From Epinephelus fuscoguttatus (lineage: Eukaryota > Chordata > Actinopteri > Perciformes > Serranidae): DNA of 64,000 nucleotides. This document shows, one piece after another, positions 21,965-36,900 of the stretch. The stretch spans positions 29,504,856-29,568,855 of the forward strand of contig NC_064760.1 in NCBI RefSeq assembly GCF_011397635.1, written 5' to 3'. Below the pieces are notes generated by a model. That model was not told the origin of the DNA, made no database searches, and was given only the letters and a program-made list of their open reading frames with translations. The first letter of the stretch is position 1, and each line of letters opens with the position of its first letter. The position numbers and the translations under genes were made by a program.

Positions 21965-24900
21965 CTAGTTGACGTGGTTCAGGTGCACATTGCCCACATG
22001 AGGTGCCCAGGTACCAGGCCACACCTGCGGGAAGAGGGGACCAATAAAAAGTACGTGTTAGAACGACTGTAGCCAAATGTTATATCTGATTAATGGCAGT
22101 AATGCAAGCCTGACTGTTTAACTCCAAGCATGTGATGAGACAGCATGGCTACAATAAAAGAGGACATACCTGCTGCTGTGGGTCAGAGTTATCTGCATTG
22201 TTTGGGACCACTTTGATAATGGGGCTCCATGCAGGGTCACCAGCGTGCAAACCATTGTACATCGGTCCCCCCGGCCCCTCTGCCATGGGAGGATGAGGGG
22301 GCAGCATGGTTCCTCCATACATTGACATAGGCATCCCCTTAGCAGACAATAACATATGATTAATAAAACGTGTTCATGAGAGGAACGGGTTAAAATCATC
22401 TGCAGAGCGATGGCTTTGTGTTACCTTTGGGAAGTCCATGTAACTGTTGGGCAAATGCTGAGGCTGGTGGTAGTTGTTAGCAGGGTTTGCAATGCCTGTG
22501 TCATCCTGCTCCATGGGCTGGTGCTGAGAGAAGGCTGACTGCTCCGCCTGCAGCTGAGGGTGCATCATGTGGCTGCTCATCAGGGGCTGGGACCAACCGG
22601 ACATGGCCTCTGCATCAAGACACACAGAGGGTTAACATCATTAAAGGATATCAGCTACTACTGCACAGTAAGGCCTCCATTAGACACTATGTGTTGCAGC
22701 CTACAAAACCTTAAAAGCTGCATAAAAATAGACTGGTGGAGGGCACTTGCTCTGGCTCTGAGGGTGAGAGGCTGCTCCCAAATCGTGCATTGGACACAAG
22801 GAAACAAAGACAGAGATCCTCACAAAGCGGATAAATCACAGGGAGTCTTGTGGACCAGCTGGTGGTACTTATTTTAGGATGAGTCTGGGACAGTTTGATA
22901 ATCTGCTGTCAATCACTGGGCCTAATTACGGTTGGTATAATGTCAGAAAGAAGTTCAGGCTACAATTTGTTCAGATATGTCTTCCAGCTTGCCTGAGGCC
23001 ATTTTGAAAAAGTGAGCTATTGTTAGCCTACTACAAACCATGAACTGTATGCTACCACTTGTTGTCGTCGCAACCACAGAGGGCCCACCTCTTAATTCAT
23101 CCAATCAGACACTGGGGAAAAAAACTCCATGCATAGAGCAGAAAAACGCGAAGTGCCCTGCAATGTAAAAGCAGCGAGCAAAACACTTCACTCACTTAAA
23201 TAATTAAAATATGTGGTTGTGTTTAAGTCAAACTATTTTTCCATCTTCACCTGTGTCTAAATTCTAACAAACAAAAAAGGAAGACAAAATACCACAACAA
23301 ATTTCGCATTCGCTCTTACCCGAAGCACTGCCGACCCCGAATGACCAAATGCCTCCCTGTCCCACAGATGCCGTGTAGCTGGTGGTGAGGAGAGGCGGGT
23401 TGACGGAACCCGTCTGCCTGATCCTGGCCAGCCGCTCTGTGCCGATGGGTGGGGGAACCTTCCGGTCCTGCTGCGAGGAGCTGCCCTGCTTAGGCTGGGG
23501 AGGAGGGGGCACGGCTGAGGTGGAGAGGGCGGAGGATGACACCGTAGAGGGAGGCGGGACAGGAGATTCACCTGGTGGAGGAGGAAAGACAGTGCAGGAA
23601 AAAGTAGTTAGAAGCAGATCACGTTTAAACATCTGAAAGTATTTGAAAGTAGAAGAAAAAGAAGCCAGTAAAAATACTACTCATGAATTTAAAAAGGGTT
23701 ACCAAACTACTTTTTTTTAGAAGTCCAAATAGATAATAAAGGCTGAAAGGTTTGAGTGTGAGCTTACTACCTGATGTGGAAGCACTCCAAGGGTGAGGGG
23801 AAAAGTGCTGTCTGCTGAATGAGGGTGTGCCGTGACCGTGCAGATACACAGGGCTGCCAGAGATACTGGTGGCATAGCTGGTCAACGCTGTGGGCGCACA
23901 CAATTAAAGAGAAAGCTCATTATTGAGCACAGGAGACAGCAGAATATACCTCAAAACTTCACCACTCTAAAAAGTACGAGGCCTTTTGTTAAGACACGTT
24001 AACTATACTAACTTTTCTGATGTGTGTAGGATTTTTTTTTTATTCTATTTGTTAGCACATGCAGTTAATACCCCCCACTTTGATGCAGTTATTTAAATTA
24101 GGTTCCTCTTAAAAACTAATCCTTAATCTTAAAGGGATTTAATTACTGAATTTAGCCTGCTTAAATAAACATCAACACAATGATCACGTGCACACTGTGA
24201 TAATGACAGTCATACCGATGGGGCTGTTGACCATCCTCTGTGAGGCAGAGCGGTAGCCAGGCGCTTTGGAGCTGTCCGGAGGAGGTGGTGGCATCATGTT
24301 CTCCATCTGGCCCATGCTCATGTAGGCTGGTGGGGCTGAGTACGACTGCTCTGGAGGTGATCGAGCTGGCAGATGGCATGCACCCCACACCTGATTGTTT
24401 CCAACCTGCAACAATTGATAATGTTGTAATTACTGAGTATGGATGATGATATTTAAGCTAAGTTATTTAGCTATTTGAACACCATCTTTGTCAGTCAAAA
24501 TTACTACATGTGAACAGCTGAAATAAAATATTACTCCAACTCACCTGGCTATTGTTATCAAAGATGCTGCTGAAGTTGAAGAGGCCTGCAGGGCCGAAGT
24601 TCGGGGGTATCTGCTGTGGCTTGCCTGTGTTGGCCACATGCTGCATCTGGGAACCGTTCATCATTCCCAGGTTAGCAGAGACCTGAAGAGAGCCTGGAGC
24701 CTGGGCTTGAGCTTGGGTCTGGGCTTGTGGAGGCAAATTTGTCGGCTGGGACGTCTGGTTTTGGGACTGTTTCGGAGGTTCTTGCTGAGCGTTGAAGGGC
24801 ACAAACACAGACTGTTGCTGCTGTTGCGTTTGTTGCTGCTGCTGCTGCTCAGGAAGGGAGTAGTAAGGCCCTGGTGGCTGCATACGATGGGAGACTCGGG

Positions 24901-27900
24901 GGGCAGGGGCTGAGAAATGGGGTACAGTGTTGTTGGGGTGTGCAACATTGTGTGAGAGGACAGGAGGAGGCGCTGAGGGGTGGTGGGAGCTGGGCTGTGG
25001 GTTAAGGAGGGGTGGTGGAGCCTCTGTGGATGGTACAGAGGAGGGAGGAGGAGGTAACTGCTGTCGAGGCTCTGGCTTCGGAGGTAAAGCCATGGCGGGG
25101 GCACTGAAACCCACGGAGTTGATGCTCTCACTGACAGAAACAGCCTGGTTCTCAACAGATAGAGAGGGCTTGTCTTTTCCAGGAGGGGCAACAGCACTGG
25201 GCTCTGTTTTCGTTGGCTGGATGGGGGGCTGTGAGATAGGTCCGACTGGCTGCTGAGGGGCGTTAGCGGTTGTTGTAGTGGAACTATGATGTGCAGGAGA
25301 ACCTGTGCCTCGTACTGCACTGCTGCCACTAGTAGACGTGGCAGCAACAGACACAGGGGTGACACCAGCAGGCTTGGGGTCTGGGGCAAAGAGCTGTTTT
25401 CTGACTGATGAAGGAGTGGGGACGCTCGGCTGGGGATTGTATGGAGTAGGGTTAGGAGTATGAGGTGAAGCTGCAGCTGTAGATGTGTTAGGAGCACTGG
25501 TGGTGGTGGTGTTGGTGGTCGTGACTGAGGCTCCTGAGCTGGCTGCGTTGCTGTGCTCGCTATGAGTGGAGTTGGGTCTGGCCTGGCCTCCGGTGCTGTT
25601 GGTTCCTCCATTGTGCTTAGGGGAGCTGTTAGCACTGCCAGGACTCACTGGACGCACAGGGAAGGGTCCCCAGGTGCTGGCGGCGGGAGAGAAGGTGCCA
25701 CCAAACTGGGCCATGGGTAGACGAGGGTGTCTGATCTGGTGCATGGTCTGAGCAGCCAGTAGAGCCAGCTGAGGGTGGGCGTACGCCAAGGGCAGAGACA
25801 CAGGGAAGGGCTGTCTGACGTTTGATGACAACCCCTTCCCGATCTTTCCCGCAGCTTGAGAGGAGGGTGAAGACGAGGATGAAGAGGGCTGGAACGAGAC
25901 GCCTGTGGAGGTGACCAACGAGCTCAGGGCCTTTGGCCCAGTGGTTGAACCGCTGGTGGCCCCTGTGGTACTGGGGAAGGAAGCTGAGGTCGTTTTAGAG
26001 CCTGGGGCTCTGATGTGATTCCTGGGGATCAGATCTTCAAGCTCTTTGGCTGGGTCTTGGATTAGAGCGTTGATCAGCTGTACTGCATACCTTGTAGACT
26101 CCGTCCCTCCTCTAAAACAGCAAAACACACTTCATTCAGACTAAGTTCTTGTTTTAAAAAGTAGAACAAATCAAAAGGGATGACGTAATTCAGGCTGATA
26201 AAATTGTGAGATAGTCCAGCACACAACCAAAAAAAGCTTAATGGCTTAGTCCCCGTATGGTCCCTTTTTAGGTCCTCAGTTTTTGCATAGGTTGCGCTGC
26301 ACAGTTTCAGCCCTGATTCAGTATATTTTGGCATTTTGATGACATTTCAGTCATTTCTGAACAATATTGATTAGTCACACCATTTGCCATTTAAAGCAGC
26401 TGATATACAGTAGGCTATGGCTAACGTACTTATCTGAGATAACTGGAAGTTGACCGGAAATATTGATTTTAAATTAGGGTATTTCTTTAGGTTGTTGCAA
26501 AGTTACTAGTTGCCCTTATAAACTGTCAGTTAACTAATTAAGCTATGCGGTTGTTATCAGAAGTGACTGAATTCCAGCCAGCAATAGAGTCATATTTACT
26601 GATTTACATTTCCTTTTGGTGAAGGCGGTGGAGAAAAATCCTTCACCTCATAACTTATGTTACAAATGGCATCTATCTATGCTAATATCAATGCTATAGC
26701 TTTGACAGTCGGGTTGCCATGGTAATAGATTATGTCCAACTATAAACCACACCCCCATTTTCTGAAAAACAGGAAGCAACACTTTTTCCAATGGTCTACA
26801 TCACATGTAGTTATTAAAGCCTCTGCCGGTGTGTAAAGTCCTCGGTCAAATATAGCTGCTGCATCATTCTTCTCGTGCTATCAGCCTTCTTATCTCAAAT
26901 CTAGTTTCTGAGTACACAGGAAACACTGTGAGCTATGCACTAGCAATAGCAGATGTGCATGTTTGCTATTTTCACCATAACAATGGCAGACCAAGATGCG
27001 GGCAACACATCCACCAGAGTCTAAAAACTTAACACTTCCACCTGACATACCAGTGTGAGTGAAATACAGCTGGCCTGATCAACATTTGACTCAAGGATCT
27101 GCTCTGCATATGGAACTGAGCCTATGTTCCCCACGACTGTTGTAGTGGCAGACTTTTTTGTTGTAAAATTTGCTCTAGATCTTACAGGCCTGAGAGGGCT
27201 GATCATTTTATGTATCAGATCATTTTCTGGTTTTATTTTCATCCTGCAGTACTTGTCCTCAGCAGCACTATTAATGATTTTGACATCACATTTAATGCCA
27301 AAAAGAATAAAGATGATAAAATATAAAGAAGATGAAACATTAACCTTCTGCAAACCCAGTGTTCCCGTATCTTAAACAAAGTGTGGGGTAATTGCACTGT
27401 AAGACTGGCCCAGTGGGAATGAATGACATCATCCAGACGAGGCTTACGTGCTTGTTGCAACTAACAGACTGTTCTACTCTAGCTGCAGGGCTGTTTACAG
27501 TCCACCAGAGGGCATTATTTTTACCTTATGGTGATCATTCTCTCCCCGTTCTTGTCCTTCTGTTTGTCTACGTCAATGTGAGCTCCTGTCACGTCCTGGA
27601 TGGCTGTGATGTTGCAGCCTCCTCGGCCCATGATCCGAGACACAACAGAGGCGGGCACAGACAGCTTCTTTGATCTTCAAAAGAAGCGGTGAAATTGTAT
27701 TATTTATGCGTCTATACTGGCAGATGGAAACACTGCTGATGGTAATTTACATTAACTGATACCCTCAAACCAAACCAGTTCTGCACAGAATTTTAAGAAC
27801 CATCTTTCTCTTATAAACATTTGCACATTCAGTAAAACTTGGCCATGTCAATCAAAAGCACTGTGAAAGGCTGCAATGTAAAATAAATTAACAAACAACT

Positions 27901-30900
27901 TACCTTCTGACAACCTCCTTCCAACCTTCTTCTCTCTTCTGGCCTCTCTTGGGGCTTGTGAGACTGAGCTTACTGTTGGGTGAGGTGACGGGAAGAGCCA
28001 TGGTCTTGAATGGAGAGGGCAAGGAGTTGGAGGTGGAGTCGCTCGTGTCCAGAGCTCTGTGACAAGAAGAAACAGACAAAGCTCGGGTTTGACTGAATCA
28101 TAATAACGAGGATATAACCTGCATTTTTTATGTTGGCCTACACTTGGGAAATGTTTTGAAATAAGCGACAGGTTCAAGTTAGAATGTAAGTCTAAAGGTT
28201 TAAGGGTGAATCTTTCTGTTTCTTGTGTATTCAAAACCGAACATTCATATTCTGGTCAAGATGCTTAAGTTTTAGTGTCCAAGTGGGTTTTTTTTCCCAA
28301 GCCCTAAAAGCGTTTTCTCATGAGACATGACTGAAGTTTCTGCTTGATGGCGCTGCTACATATAAACCCCTTAACATTCCTCTTTGTGACTGAGCCAAGC
28401 CTTCTTTGAGAATTGTGTCTTACTCATCTTTGACATTAGCTGCATTCCTCTAACCCCTTAACCAACGTACTGCTACACAGTTTGGATCTGAAAGTTACAC
28501 TATCACAAACTGACTGACCCACCGTCGAAGGAGTCTGGCTGCTTTGAGGAGAGCACAGATAACTGCTTCAGTTCCCTGTCAGAAAGGGCTGTCTGACGGC
28601 AAGGTGAAGCAGTGACTATGGATAAGTACCTCAAACAACCCCGCTTCAAAATATCTGAGCTAAGCCTTTCAAATATTATTATTATTATGATGATCAGCAC
28701 TCGCTGTTCTAACCTACGTCACTGCTTTTTGCTAATGGCTGAGTGGGCGTTTCCATTTGAAAAATCACGCACAGAACGCAGCTGGACCTGCTCTTTCACA
28801 AAACTTGCTGCATATAATTCACACATAATGGTAGCATTTTAAAACTCTGCATGTTCCTCCAACATGAGCAGCTACACACACACACACACACACACACAAG
28901 CTGCACTTCAGATGATAAATGTGCTCCATCAGAGACTCACTTTTGCGTTGGTTTTGAGATGGAGACTGTGACCTTGTTGTCCACCTTGCTGTCACTCTGC
29001 GGCTGAGGACAGTGTCTCTTCTCCGGACCGCGCAGGAGGCCCTGGGCTGCTCCTGAGGAGGGGACTGAGGAGGAGGAGGAGGAGGAAGAGGAGGAGGAGG
29101 AGGAGGAGGCGGAGGAGGTGAGGTCAGGGAGGTAGTTGAGCTCCTGACTCTTGCCCCCGCTGCTGCTGCTCTCGCTGGCACAGTCGGTGCTATCCAAAGG
29201 GTCAGAATCGCTGTTGCCACCTGTCACTCCCCCACCCCCGCCCCGTGGCTCACCGTGGATCTTGTTCTTGTCAGCCTTGTGCTGTGCTAGTGCAACCTAG
29301 CGGGAAGACACACACACATACGTCATTACAGATAAAGGTACTTTTAGTCGAGAAAAACACATCTACAAAGCACATTATGAATCAGCAAAGACAAACAATG
29401 CTATCAATAAAAGCAGCAGTGCTCACCTGCGGATCCTGTAATATGATGGGTTCATTGGGCGAGTCCTTAGTCTTGTTCTTTTTGTTCTTGCGATTGGTGC
29501 TTGGGGTAGTGGCCACACTTGCTCGCTTCTTACCAAAAGCTGTAGTGAAAGTGGTGGAGGTGGCAGATATACCAATGGTGGTGGTGGTGGTTGCACTTGG
29601 AGGCTCAATAGGAACATCTGCTTCTGAAGGAGGGGAAATGGGAAAAATTCAAACAGGATCAGTACCAACCACTTCACTATAGTACATAGTGAGTAACTAT
29701 CAACCTAGAGCAAAAGTCATATAAAGTTACCGTCAGCGGAATCCTCCTTCTGCTCCTGCATCTCAGAGAAGTCCTCCTTGGTTTTCTGCCCCTCCTCTTC
29801 CTCCTGCTTCCTCTTCTGCTCCTCCTTCTTCTTCTTGCGTTTCTCCTTGCGCTTCTCACGTTTAGCAGCCAGGGCCTGCTTCTTGCTCTCCTCTCGGGAC
29901 TGTAACACACATCGCACACAAAGTTGTATAAAACCATGTTTGTCCTCGTTCACTGTATGCAGTGTATTCAGGATGCTTTAGGTCTCAATCAGACAGAGCG
30001 TGTTTTAGCAGCCTGGGGTGGCTTTTTGGAAGTGTTTTCAATGAGTGTTTTGTCATGTTTTTTCAGCCCTAAACACCTCAAGATAAAACAAGACTTCAAA
30101 TCAGAGTGGAAAAGCACCCACTGTCGCTGGCCTTTTTCCCCCCGATTGTCCAATCAGAAGAATTCAGAGGCAGGCCTTCCGGGCTGGCAATGACAACAAG
30201 TGGTAGTGTACATGGTTTGTGTTAAGCTAAAGTTCGCTCACATTCAACGTTGCCCTGAGCAAGCTGCAAGACATATCTGAACAAATTGTAGCCTTAACTT
30301 CTTTATAACATTTCACCAACTTAAAACGTGGCTTAAACCGACCGTAATTTAGGCAAAGCTCCTGGACTAGCTGCAGATACTCTAAATTTTTCTCTTTCTG
30401 AGGGCCTTGTGTACCCACACGGATCTCCATTTCCCTGCATTCAACACACTATTTGGGAACAGCCTCTCATGCTCAATTAGAGCCCTCTGCCTGTCCATTT
30501 TTTAAAAACCAGATTTTAAAGGTACATTTCTGTGAGTTTACTTCACAACAAAGATGTTAAGCTGAGGACAGGTGATTTGGTGGTTGCATGGCAACAACCA
30601 GAAAGCTGCAGAAAGCCCTCTGTCTGATCAGGGCCTTAACATCCCAAAGGACAGCCATGTGGTCTGACTGTACCTTCTCCAAGTCTAGCTCCTTGAGGAG
30701 AATGCTAGCATTCTTGTTGGCCTCGGCTGCCTGCTGGTCTTTGGCTTTGACGATGGTCTCCATGCACTGGTGGCACTTTTTCAACAGCTCCTGCAACGAC
30801 AGGAATCAATCAGCTGGAGTTATAGCTCTGCTAACGTCTTCAACAGCTCTCTCAAATCCAATAAACGCAGCAGACTAATGACCGAAAAGGAAATCGACCT

Positions 30901-33900
30901 ACCTTGTCAGCGATGGTGGCAATATATCTCATGCACTCAATATCTGATGGGAACTGGTTGACCTCCTTCACAAGATACTGCACCACCTTCACATGACCCT
31001 GAAATGTCAAGTAAAATGGTTAGTAACCAGAGGCTTGCCAAAGTGTCGTGTGACACACTGACATTTAGGGTTCTGGTAAACTCTGCACCTTGCGAAAAGC
31101 AGCCATGAGTGGGGTAATTTTGCGGTTGTCGGCTGCGTCCACATCAGCGCTGGCATGCACCAAGAGCTGAACCACGTCAAAGTGACCGCCGTTTGCAGCC
31201 AGCCAAAGAGGGGTGTTCCCTTTCTTGTTTCGTACATCAATATGGGCACCCCTGCAAAGACAGGAAGAAGTGTTGCCTTTAGGGGTCACATAGCAGCTAA
31301 AAGGACAAGCAGGGCAACAGACTGAAACACAAGCTTGATTTAAATCACAAAGGGTGTCTTTATATTTCTACCTCACCAGCATTCAAGGTGTAGAATATGA
31401 TGTGACAAAAGCAATCATCGCTGCATTCAAAGCAACAATAGGGGGCTCTATTTTACAGACAGCCTTTGCCAGAACACCGTCTTACACGGCATCAAAGAAC
31501 TCGAAAAATGGCAGGAAAGTTATGACCTACTGCCAAGCCTTAACAGCTAATTCACTCAAAAGAAGATTGTAACCTAAAAGAAAACTAGAACATGGTTTTG
31601 TACACAAACTCCCTAGAGTCCTCACCTGTTGATAAGCAGCTCACAAAACTTGTAGTGGCCCTTGTCAGCAGCAATGGTGAGGGCAGTGTCTCGGGATGAG
31701 GGAACAGGGGGAGCGTTGACGTCAGCGCCTTTGTCCAGAAGCACTCGGCCTACCTCTGCATAACCTCCTGAGGCAGCCTCCATCAGAGGAGTAAGACCAG
31801 TCTGCAGGAAGTGAGAAGTTACTCAGCAAGATGGCCAGCTGCGCCATGAGCTCAGACAGTGCAAAATATATATTAAGTCTGGAAATCTAGCCAATGTGAT
31901 TTGGACTCCTCACCTTAGCGCGATGCTCTACGTTGGCCTTGCGATCTAGCAGCAGACTGACAACCTCAGCCCGCCCCTGGAAGCAGGCTAGGGTCAGGGC
32001 GGTGTTTCTATTGGTCTCAATCTGAGCGTTGATGTCCGAGCCCATGTCTAACAACAGCTTCACTGCCGGAACGTGGCCGTTCATGGCTGCCAGCATCAGA
32101 GGAGAGATTCCCAGCTTACTGCCGGTCCTGGTGAGAGAGAATCAATAAAATGTTTAGACACCTAAAACCAAAATAAAACATCGAACTGTGTATTAATGTG
32201 CACTAAAAGCATACCATGTATCACAAAGAATTTGTCTCAGTTTCAGTTCACGTTACTGTTTTACTGCGACTTAGCAACATAACATGTGTTTCCACTTCTT
32301 GCAGTGCAGCATTTAGCAAAGTAGCAGCTGCTACAAAGCCTCTGTTTTGAAGTAACTGCCCCGCTGTTTCCTCATTCATAACACAGTTAATCACCATTCT
32401 GTCATTTCTGGGTGTGGCTAAAACCCAAAGGCACATTTTACAGTAATGTTGTATTAGTTTGGCACCGTGTCTCCTACGTGCAACCTCAGTCACTTTCAGG
32501 AACTAAAACAATGTTGTGACATTCAGATCAGGGAAAAGGATTATATTCTGATAATGACCCTAATATAAGTGGACATGTTTCACTTACACCAAGGGGCCAA
32601 AGTGAATACTGAAGTTCCTGTCACTTACCTGGAGTTTATTTCAGCTCCAGCATTGAGGAGTATCTTGATGATGTTGACGTAACCCCCGGACGCAGCCAGG
32701 CTGAGAGGCGTGTAGTCGGAAACATTGCGGTGTTCCTTATTAGCTCCCCTAAGCAGCAGCAACTCGACCACCTGACAACGCAAGGGACAGTTGCCAGTTA
32801 AAGCCAGGGAAAAAAAATTGACAGGAATGTCACCATTGTGAAGGTTAAACTGAAAAACAATGTGTTTACCTCCTGGCGTCCCCCGGAGCAGGCCAGGGAG
32901 AGGGGCGTGTCTTTGGTTCTCTCTGACTGAGCCTCAATGTCACCCCCTTTGTCCAGGAGCACCTCCACCACTCCTACGTGGCCAGCAGTGGCAGCCAGGA
33001 TCAGAGGAGTAAAACCTGTGGAGAACAGAGGGAATATGCAGGTTTTTTGGTTACTTAGAGAATAATTTCAATGCTGGAAAGATGGTCTTTTCATAAAACC
33101 AGGCTGTCTATGCAGTAAAAAGATGCTAATACATTTAAAATTGGTGCTACATGACCGACAAAAACAGAGCAAAGGGCTGTGGTATTTACTTTTGCTGAAG
33201 AGGTGGAAAACAGTAAAAGAATCTTGGTTTATTTTCGATCATTATTGTCTAGTTTTAGAGTTTGCCTGGAGTTTGGTCGGAGTTTGAGAGAATGAGAGAG
33301 AGGGGAGACTCTTTCTCGATCCGCTTCTATACTCTTTGTGTCTGTGGTGGCTGGCGTAGAAAAAATGCAGAGGTACAATGTGCACTTCAAGCAATAGCCC
33401 GAGAGCCAGCGAAAATTAAGAATCAAGATATGAGAGGGGAGATCAGCAGGGAGATTTGGGTGCTGGTGGGATGGAGAACTGTTTACTACATTTAATTTAC
33501 ACATACTCCCCATCTTATTATAATAAAAAGCTAATTAAAATTGGTATCCCTTTAATATATAAATTAAATTAAAATCCAATTCACACCCCCCCATTGCTCA
33601 TAATACCACTACAGACCTTTTCATATGCCTATTTTATTATTGTGCTTTCATACCTTTTTTGTCCCGATGCTCAATGTTGGCTCCCCGTGCGATGAGGACA
33701 GACACAAGCTCCTCGTGTCCTCCTGCACATGCAAGCGTTAGCGCTGTGTCATGGTTACTCTCCGTCTGTGGTGGAAAACAAGATCTCTTAACAGGGTTGG
33801 GAACTTTGTGCATGCATCTACTTATTTATGTTGTCACTTTGAAGATCTCAGTCTTGTCAAAGCTGGCAGTGTGTCTTACATGTGCATCGATGTCAACAGA

Positions 33901-36900
33901 GGGATAGAGGGGCAGGACTGAAGGGGGTGAGGCGATGTTTGCGGGCATCTGTGTGGGTGGCTGGGAAAGGGGTGTGGGTGAGGTTGTAGTGTTCAGCATG
34001 GGCACACGGCTGCTCACAGCTGCAACAGAAACAAAAGAAAAGTATGAGATCATACAGATTAGGGCACTTACATACAACGAGAGTCACCAATAATCCAAAG
34101 CCTACTGCAAAAAGAAGTGCACCTACCCGCCATGATGTCATCCAGCGTGTCTGTGAGCGTCTGTGCAGGTGTAGCTACCATGAGCCCATCTGGGGCCTGC
34201 TGAGGTATCATTCCTGGGCCTAACCCAGCCAATTGTTGACCCTGACCCTGCTGCTGTTGGCCCAGCATCTGCTGCCCCACCAGTACCCTCTGCAGCTCTG
34301 GGCTGGTGCTTCCCGGGTAGTCTGCAGGGTTGTAGTCTGGCAGGGGCTGGATAGGGACGAAGGCAGCCTGAAGAGGCGGGGGAGGAGGCTGGGGCTGGGC
34401 CTGTGGCGAAGGGGGAAGAGGAGGCTGCTGTGGCAGCTGCGGCCCATCCCTGTAGAGGATTGTGCCCACCTGAGGAAGCTTGGGGTAATCGTCCTCTTCA
34501 CCATCTGCTTCTTCATCTGAGCCCTCCTCATCATCGTCGTCTTCCTCTTCCTGAAAATGTATAGAAAACACCTTAAGTCTTAAGTCAATCTCTCCACTTT
34601 GTGCATGTATAGGTCCTGTTTGTGCATGTGTGTGTCTTTCAGACCTGTGTGTAATTGACAAGCAAGAGTGAAAACATTGAATTTCCCCTCAGGGGGATTA
34701 ATAAAGTGAATAGACTTAATAAAGTGAATAAACTTAAACTTAAACTTAATAAACGGAGGTGTTAGAGGAGTCAGAACAAACATCATAACAACACAGAAAT
34801 CAAAATCAAAGAGTTTCACCTCTTCCCCCTCCTCCCCTGGCCGCTCCTCTTGCTCCCCATCTTTGTTGGCCTCTTCATCCGTGTCAGAGCTGGTGTGAAC
34901 TTGGGCACCTGTTGCGGTGGGAAGCGGCCCCGGAGCAGGCGTCGTACTTCCAGGACCCGGGCCTGGGCCCTGGCTCTGTCCGGCCTCCTGCTCCTCCTTC
35001 AAACCCTTCGCCTCCATGTACTCTTTGGTGAACTGTTGCTGTGTTTTCAGCTGCAGCTGGCGCTCCACCTTCTGCAGCTCCTTCAAGATTTTCTTCTTCT
35101 TCTGCACCTAAGTGGGGGGACAGCCACATCCTTGTTTGTCTTACTTCTGATATGTCGCTTTGCATGCAAAATAAGTGTGATCTGATGTAAAGGTGACATC
35201 CATCTTACTGTAAGTTCTAAAAACAAGATTCAAAGTGGGATCAGATCTTTAATGGGTGATGGATTATACCTGCTCCTCTCTGCTCTTCTTCAGCTCCTCA
35301 ATCTTGTCTTTGGTGAGCGGCTCCCCCTGAATGAGCTCTAGCGACTGAAGCTGGGCCTTCTCAATGGCGCTGATTCTCTGGCCCAGCTCGTTCAGCTTCC
35401 CCTCCGTCTCCTCCACAATGCACTCTAGAGGCTGGCACAAGTGGAAAGGCGGCAGAGGCTCTGCTTCAGGCCCCCGGCCGACTGAGCTGGGGACACCGGG
35501 TTGAAGGGCTGCTTGTCTCTGTTTGGAGACGCCTAGATTTGAACAAAAGAGACATGAGAACATGAGGATTTGGATCGGCCTTAAAATTGGGGAGATAACA
35601 GTCAAATGGCTGAGTTAAGTCTGCACCTCCATTTTGTGAGTACATCTCCACGTAACAGGACTCTAAGCGATGATTACCTTTGCTGGAGACGGGTGGGGGT
35701 GTGGCGATGTTTGATGGGGCTCGGTCGGGCTCCTGAGGGGGCACTACCATGGCGAGAGCTTGGAATGGGACACGAGGAACCTGTACCAAACGAGGACGTT
35801 AGTGTCATGCAAAAAAACAAAAACAAACAAAAAACCACTAAAAACCAAAAACAGATCTATTTCCCTGCAGAAATATGATTTATCGCTGCATTTACCTGAG
35901 AGGCATCTTGCGAGGGGGGAGTGAGCTGGGAGAGGTCAGGGGCTGGGACAGACAGGATGTTGTTGGGGTAGTCCAACAGGTAGGACACCACATTGGTGTG
36001 GCCACCCTTAGCAGCTTCTATCAACATGGTTGAACCATCCTACAAAAGAGAAAACACATACGGTCTCAATAATGTGCGTTTATTACATATATGTGTACAA
36101 GCAGAAATATTCTAACTGGTCCAATATGTATCCAGAGTGTGTGCATTACTTTGAGTCTGTGTGTAGGATCCGCCCCATGTGCCAGCAGCAGCTCCACCAC
36201 AGCCAGATGTCCTCCAGCACAGGCCAGCGACACCACTGTGTGGTCATTATTGGCAGTAGCTCTGTTCACATTAGCACCTGGACAACAAGAGAGGAAGAGT
36301 GAACACATTACCTCACTTTGTATGAGATATAAGTCTTATTATTACATTTACAAAATCAAACTCATTCGACCTCTAATCCAAATGAATTAGGGATTAAACA
36401 AATATACAAATAAGCATTCCTTCATTAGGATGAGTGAGCTTGTGAAAAATGTTTCTAAGGAAATTTTAGTGTGTAAATTCACTAATACAAGTACTGTAAC
36501 AAATTGTGACTCATCTATTACTGGTGTCATACAAAAAATATGCGCATCAGTGTATAATACACTCCATAAAAACTGAAGAAAAAAAAAAATTCTGTCAAAG
36601 TGAAGCATCTTCTGGTCAAATTGTTTAAATTAATAAAATATTTTTTCGGCTTTTGATTTCATTATATAATGACGTTACATATGGAAAAGTCTTTTAAAAA
36701 AACATTTAAATACACTGAACTGGATTTAGAAAACTACTTAAAATGCCCAAAGGCATGTTATTAACAATCTACATCTTGACTTTTCAAAAGAGAGACTCAA
36801 AAAGCATTTCAATGGATTTAGACAAAAACCAATCATTTGCAAAAAAGGACATTTATCTTGTTTGTTGGAACAGCGACTCAATAACACACCTTTGCTGATA

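Noticed and set aside
24661-25635. 324-codon minus-strand frame rich in Pro, Leu and Ser
   Set aside because: It is a shifted-frame shadow of ankhd1 exon 33, whose true frame is conserved.
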